Shown here: positions 3,910-6,412 of the stretch, one piece after another
Numbering within the stretch: position 1 is the first letter of the stretch
Layout: every line of letters begins with the position of its first letter
From: an uncultured Nitrososphaerales archaeon
Lineage (GTDB): Archaea > Thermoproteota > Nitrososphaeria > Nitrososphaerales > JAAOZN01
DNA length: 6,412 bases
NCBI GenBank assembly: GCA_938029515.1
Contig: CALJAQ010000119.1
Location: forward strand, 1 to 6,412
Reading direction: 5' to 3'
Program-made: the position numbers and the translations under genes
Notes under the pieces: model-generated
What the model saw: only the letters and a program-made list of their open reading frames with translations
Database searches by the model: none
What the model was told of the DNA's origin: nothing

Positions 3910-5316
3910 ATGGCAAAGACGCTTTTTGAGAAGATATGGGATGAGCATGCGATTTATCAAGAGGAGGGGAAGCCTACTCTACTATATGTAGATAGACACT
4001 ACATACACGAAGTCACATCGCCTCAAGCGTTTGAAGGGTTAAGAGCGGCTAAACGCAGGGTTAGGAGACCTGATCTAACATTCGCAACTATGGATCATAA
4101 CATACCTACAACAAGCCGCTTATTACCTGTCTCAGATCAGCTTGCTGCTATACAAATTGCGGCACTGGAGAAGAACTGCTCAGAGTTCGGAATCACATTA
4201 TTTGACCTCTCAAGCCCCTATAACGGTATAGTTCACGTCATAGGACCTGAGTTAGGTTTGACGCTACCAGGTTTGACTATCGCATGTGGGGACAGCCACA
4301 CATCTACACACGGCGCATTAGGCGCCTTGGCATTCGGCATAGGTACTAGTGAAGTGGAGCATGTCCTTGCTACACAGTGTGTTTGGATGGAGAAACCTAA
4401 GCTTATGGAGGTCTACGTTTCAGGCACTCTTACTAGAGGTGTATCGGCTAAAGATCTAGCGCTCTATATGATTAGGAAGATTGGTGCAGGTGGCGGTAGC
4501 GGCTATGCAATTGAATACCGAGGCGATACAGTAGAAGGCTTAAGCATGGATGAGAGGATGACGCTCTGCAACATGAGCATAGAAGCTGGGGCCAGATGCG
4601 GACTCGTGGCTCCGGATGAGAAGACTATCACATACCTTAAAGGGCGTAGGTATGCGCCTAAGAACAACGCCTTCGAAGAAGCAGCGGAATACTGGAGAAG
4701 CCTTAAGACTGATCCTGGGGCTGCATTTGACAAAACAGTCAAGATAGATGCGCATATGATAGCTCCTCAAGTTACTTGGGGGACTACACCATCTATGGTT
4801 ACAGAAGTGACTGGTGTTGTGCCTCACCCTGATGACTTCGTGAACTCTGTTGAAAGGAGGGCTGTCGAACGCGCGCTCGAATATATGGGGCTTAAACCAG
4901 GAACGCCGATAACAGAGATCAAGGTGGATAGGGTGTTTATAGGTTCTTGTACGAACGCTAGGCTGAGTGATTTAGAGGCGGCTGCGAGGATCGTTAAAGG
5001 TAGGAAGGTTGCATCAGGGGTTAGAGCGATGGTTGTTCCAGGTTCGCAGATGGTGAAGCGTGAGGCTGAAGAGAGAGGTTTGGCTAAGATCTTTCGAGAA
5101 GCTGGGTTTGAGTGGCGTGAGTCAGGGTGCAGCATGTGTTTGGGTATGAACCAAGATATCTTGGCGCCTGGAGAGCGGTGCGCAAGCACTTCTAACAGAA
5201 ACTTCGAGGGGAGGCAGGGTGTCGGGGGTAGGACACATCTGGTCAGCCCCATGATGGCTGCTGCTGCTGCAGTAGCGGGTAGGTTTGTTGACGTGAGGGA
5301 GTGGGTTTTCGAGTAG
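3910..5316 (+). CDS. leuC: 3-isopropylmalate dehydratase large subunit, bacterial-type
   Basis: This is the large subunit of isopropylmalate isomerase, which converts 2-isopropylmalate to 3-isopropylmalate in leucine synthesis through a [4Fe-4S] cluster. At 468 residues it matches the bacterial LeuC class (E. coli 466), not the roughly 420-residue archaeal HACN class. The three cluster cysteines are C347 (FIGSCTN), C407 and C410 (GCSMC), at the same numbers I recall for E. coli. Other signatures are ATMDHN (59-64), [20 protein letters not shown] (124-143), [12 protein letters not shown] (217-228), SPQVTWGT-like APQVTWGT (285-292) and [16 protein letters not shown] (422-437). The [10 protein letters not shown] start matches the family N-terminus exactly, so ATG at 3910 is secure although it lacks a Shine-Dalgarno site. 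It is first in an operon with leuD 12 nt downstream. The bacterial affinity suggests an ancient transfer from bacteria. Confidence 0.97.
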   Translation: MAKTLFEKIWDEHAIYQEEGKPTLLYVDRHYIHEVTSPQAFEGLRAAKRRVRRPDLTFATMDHNIPTTSRLLPVSDQLAAIQIAALEKNCSEFGITLFDLSSPYNGIVHVIGPELGLTLPGLTIACGDSHTSTHGALGALAFGIGTSEVEHVLATQCVWMEKPKLMEVYVSGTLTRGVSAKDLALYMIRKIGAGGGSGYAIEYRGDTVEGLSMDERMTLCNMSIEAGARCGLVAPDEKTITYLKGRRYAPKNNAFEEAAEYWRSLKTDPGAAFDKTVKIDAHMIAPQVTWGTTPSMVTEVTGVVPHPDDFVNSVERRAVERALEYMGLKPGTPITEIKVDRVFIGSCTNARLSDLEAAARIVKGRKVASGVRAMVVPGSQMVKREAEERGLAKIFREAGFEWRESGCSMCLGMNQDILAPGERCASTSNRNFEGRQGVGGRTHLVSPMMAAAAAVAGRFVDVREWVFE

Positions 5317-5321
5317 AGGTG
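5316..5321 (+). promoter_or_regulatory. Shine-Dalgarno site for leuD
   Basis: GAGGTG begins at the last base of the leuC stop codon and ends 7 nt before the leuD ATG at 5329. Confidence 0.65.
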
Positions 5322-5328
5322 TTTAGAT

Positions 5329-5973
5329 ATGCATCCTTTTAAGACCTTTACTGGTTTGGTTGTGCCCCTTGATAGGCGTGATGTAGACACAGATCAGATT
5401 ATACCGAAGCAGTTCCTTAAGCTGATTGAGCGTAGAGGCTTCGGCAACTACCTCTTCTTCAACTGGCGCTTTGACGAACGTGGTGAGCCTAAGGGTGACT
5501 TCATACTGAATCAGCCTCAATATAAGAAAGCATCTATACTTGTGGCTAGATCAAACTTCGGATGTGGTAGTTCTAGGGAGCATGCTGTCTGGGCTCTTCT
5601 TGACTACGGGATAAAGGCTGTGATTGCTGAGAGCTTTGCTGACATCTTCTACAACAACGCTTACAAAAACGGTCTTCTGCTGATAACTCTGAAGCCTGAG
5701 GAAGTTGACGCCATCATGAGGAGAGCGACTGAGGGGGCTCTATACTTGACAGTAGACTTGGAGGCGCAGAAGGTTTCAGGGCATGCTGGATTAGAGTATA
5801 GATTTGAGATCGCAAAGTTCATCAAAGATAGGCTGCTGGAGGGTTTAGACGATATAGGGTTGACACTTAGACTTGAATCTAAGATCGCTGAGTACGAAGC
5901 CAATATGAGGGCTGCACGCCCCTGGGTTATACCTGTAAAACATTCTCCTAAGAAGGCTGCTCAGAGCGTTTAG
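5329..5973 (+). CDS. leuD: 3-isopropylmalate dehydratase small subunit, bacterial-type
   Basis: This is the swivel-domain partner of LeuC; the heterodimer isomerises isopropylmalate. The protein has 214 residues, like bacterial LeuD (about 200) and longer than archaeal-type small subunits (about 160-170). It shows PLDRRDVDTDQIIPKQFLK (13-31), the substrate-loop region around RRGFGNYLFFNWRFD (35-49), the signature NFGCGSSREHAVWALLDYGI (76-95) and SFADIFYNNAYKNGLL (102-117). The bacterial-type C-terminal extension to ARPWVIPV is present, with a short basic tail. ATG at 5329 has GAGGTG 7 nt upstream and follows leuC after 12 nt. Both subunits being of the same bacterial type argues that they moved and evolved as a pair. 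The next gene starts about 13 nt after the stop, so the operon may continue. Confidence 0.96.
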   Translation: MHPFKTFTGLVVPLDRRDVDTDQIIPKQFLKLIERRGFGNYLFFNWRFDERGEPKGDFILNQPQYKKASILVARSNFGCGSSREHAVWALLDYGIKAVIAESFADIFYNNAYKNGLLLITLKPEEVDAIMRRATEGALYLTVDLEAQKVSGHAGLEYRFEIAKFIKDRLLEGLDDIGLTLRLESKIAEYEANMRAARPWVIPVKHSPKKAAQSV

Positions 5974-5986
5974 AGTAGTTTCAGGT

Positions 5987-6412
5987 TTGAGCTATGCGAA
6001 GGCGTTTTCGGCTGCTGCCGCTTTAAGTATAGGATTCATCTTACTCTATTCGCTGCTCTTCGGCGTTAAGTATGAGGATATAGCCTCCTTAGGCTTCACA
6101 ACTCTATTAGCCTCCTGTAGCCTAGTGTCTCTTAGACTCATCATCCAAGGCATCCGATTCCACCTATTGACAACCGTCTTAACTCTACATAGAAGTGTTT
6201 TAAGTAGCGTGTTAGCAAGGGTCTCATCAGAGTTTGTAAGCTTAACCACACCAACCTTCATCGGAGGCGAAGCGGTTAGGGTTGCGTGGTTAAGGGCTAA
6301 AGGCGCAGAGCTCGGCAGATCAGCTTGGTTAGTCTTCTTGGAGGTTTATCTTGATGTTGCTTCAACAGCTATAGTCGTCTACGCCTCAGCCTACTACTTG
6401 ATAGCGCTCGGC
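5987..6412 (+). CDS. LPG-synthase TM / AglD-like (UPF0104, COG0392) membrane protein, partial (C-terminus off window)
   Basis: An open frame runs from the in-frame TAA at 5936-5938 to the window end with no ATG near its start. TTG at 5987 is the best start and gives 142 visible residues of a usual 300-350. Hydrophobic helices are visible at about 7-26 and 35-55, with another beginning about 123. Between them is the family signature TPTFIGGEAVRVAWLRAKG (88-106: P89, G93-G94-E95, R98), then FLEVYLD (117-123). These match lysylphosphatidylglycerol-synthase-type and AglD-like flippase domain proteins of the cytoplasmic membrane. In archaea such proteins act in lipid-linked glycan processing or have no known role. 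No good Shine-Dalgarno site precedes TTG, so CTG at 5957, overlapping leuD, is an alternative. Proximity to leuD is probably transcriptional rather than functional. Confidence 0.75.
   Translation, partial: MSYAKAFSAAAALSIGFILLYSLLFGVKYEDIASLGFTTLLASCSLVSLRLIIQGIRFHLLTTVLTLHRSVLSSVLARVSSEFVSLTTPTFIGGEAVRVAWLRAKGAELGRSAWLVFLEVYLDVASTAIVVYASAYYLIALG

Noticed and set aside
4824..5390. Long minus-strand open frame (188 codons) opposite leuC and the start of leuD
   Set aside because: It is antisense to strongly conserved LeuC sequence, including the iron-sulfur cysteine region, and its translation resembles no protein. It is a by-product of the leuC codon pattern.
1..6412. Search for CRISPR arrays, insertion sequences, toxin-antitoxin or defence loci
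   Set aside because: No regularly spaced repeats, transposase motifs, terminal inverted repeats or recognised defence proteins are visible; the content is ordinary metabolic and housekeeping genes.

Overview
The window looks like a piece of an archaeal chromosome, probably from a thermophilic TACK-type lineage such as Thaumarchaeota, Aigarchaeota or Bathyarchaeota; the lineage is inference. Archaeal signs are a PAC2-family proteasome chaperone ending in a proteasome-docking tail, a nitrilase closely resembling the Pyrococcus enzymes, an Hjc-like nuclease, a four-subunit-type ferredoxin oxidoreductase with a separate delta ferredoxin, a tRNA with a bulge-helix-bulge intron, and first genes with TATA-like boxes but no Shine-Dalgarno site. 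Later genes within operons do carry Shine-Dalgarno sites. No mobile element, CRISPR array or rRNA is visible.

Layout. On the minus strand at the left edge, porD (535-825) overlaps porA (1-550, cut by the window edge); together they encode part of a pyruvate or related 2-oxoacid:ferredoxin oxidoreductase. A divergent promoter region (826-1059) separates them from a plus-strand pair, a GloA-like VOC metalloenzyme (1060-1443) and a PaNit-like nitrilase (1445-2269). This pair meets a minus-strand operon tail to tail: PAC2 protein (2894-3637), an unrecognised 115-residue protein (2540-2887) and an Hjc-like nuclease (2253-2537). A minus-strand tRNA-Met(CAT) gene with a 23-nt non-canonical intron lies at 3712-3809. 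A compact divergent promoter region (3810-3909) leads to plus-strand leuC (3910-5316) and leuD (5329-5973), both of bacterial-type length and sequence. These are followed closely by the start of an integral-membrane LPG-synthase/AglD-like protein (5987 to the edge).

How the genes work together. LeuC and LeuD form isopropylmalate isomerase for leucine synthesis. PorA and PorD belong to an acyl-CoA/2-oxoacid redox enzyme. The VOC/nitrilase pair looks like a small detoxification or metabolite-repair unit, and a perfect 19-bp dyad at its promoter suggests a dedicated regulator. The PAC2 operon links a proteasome-related factor with a putative nuclease through an unknown small protein.

I do not see a clearly new multi-gene system. 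The items most worth a second look are the VOC operator-like dyad, the tRNA intron, the HbYX tail on the PAC2 protein, and the QxK nuclease with its unknown neighbour.
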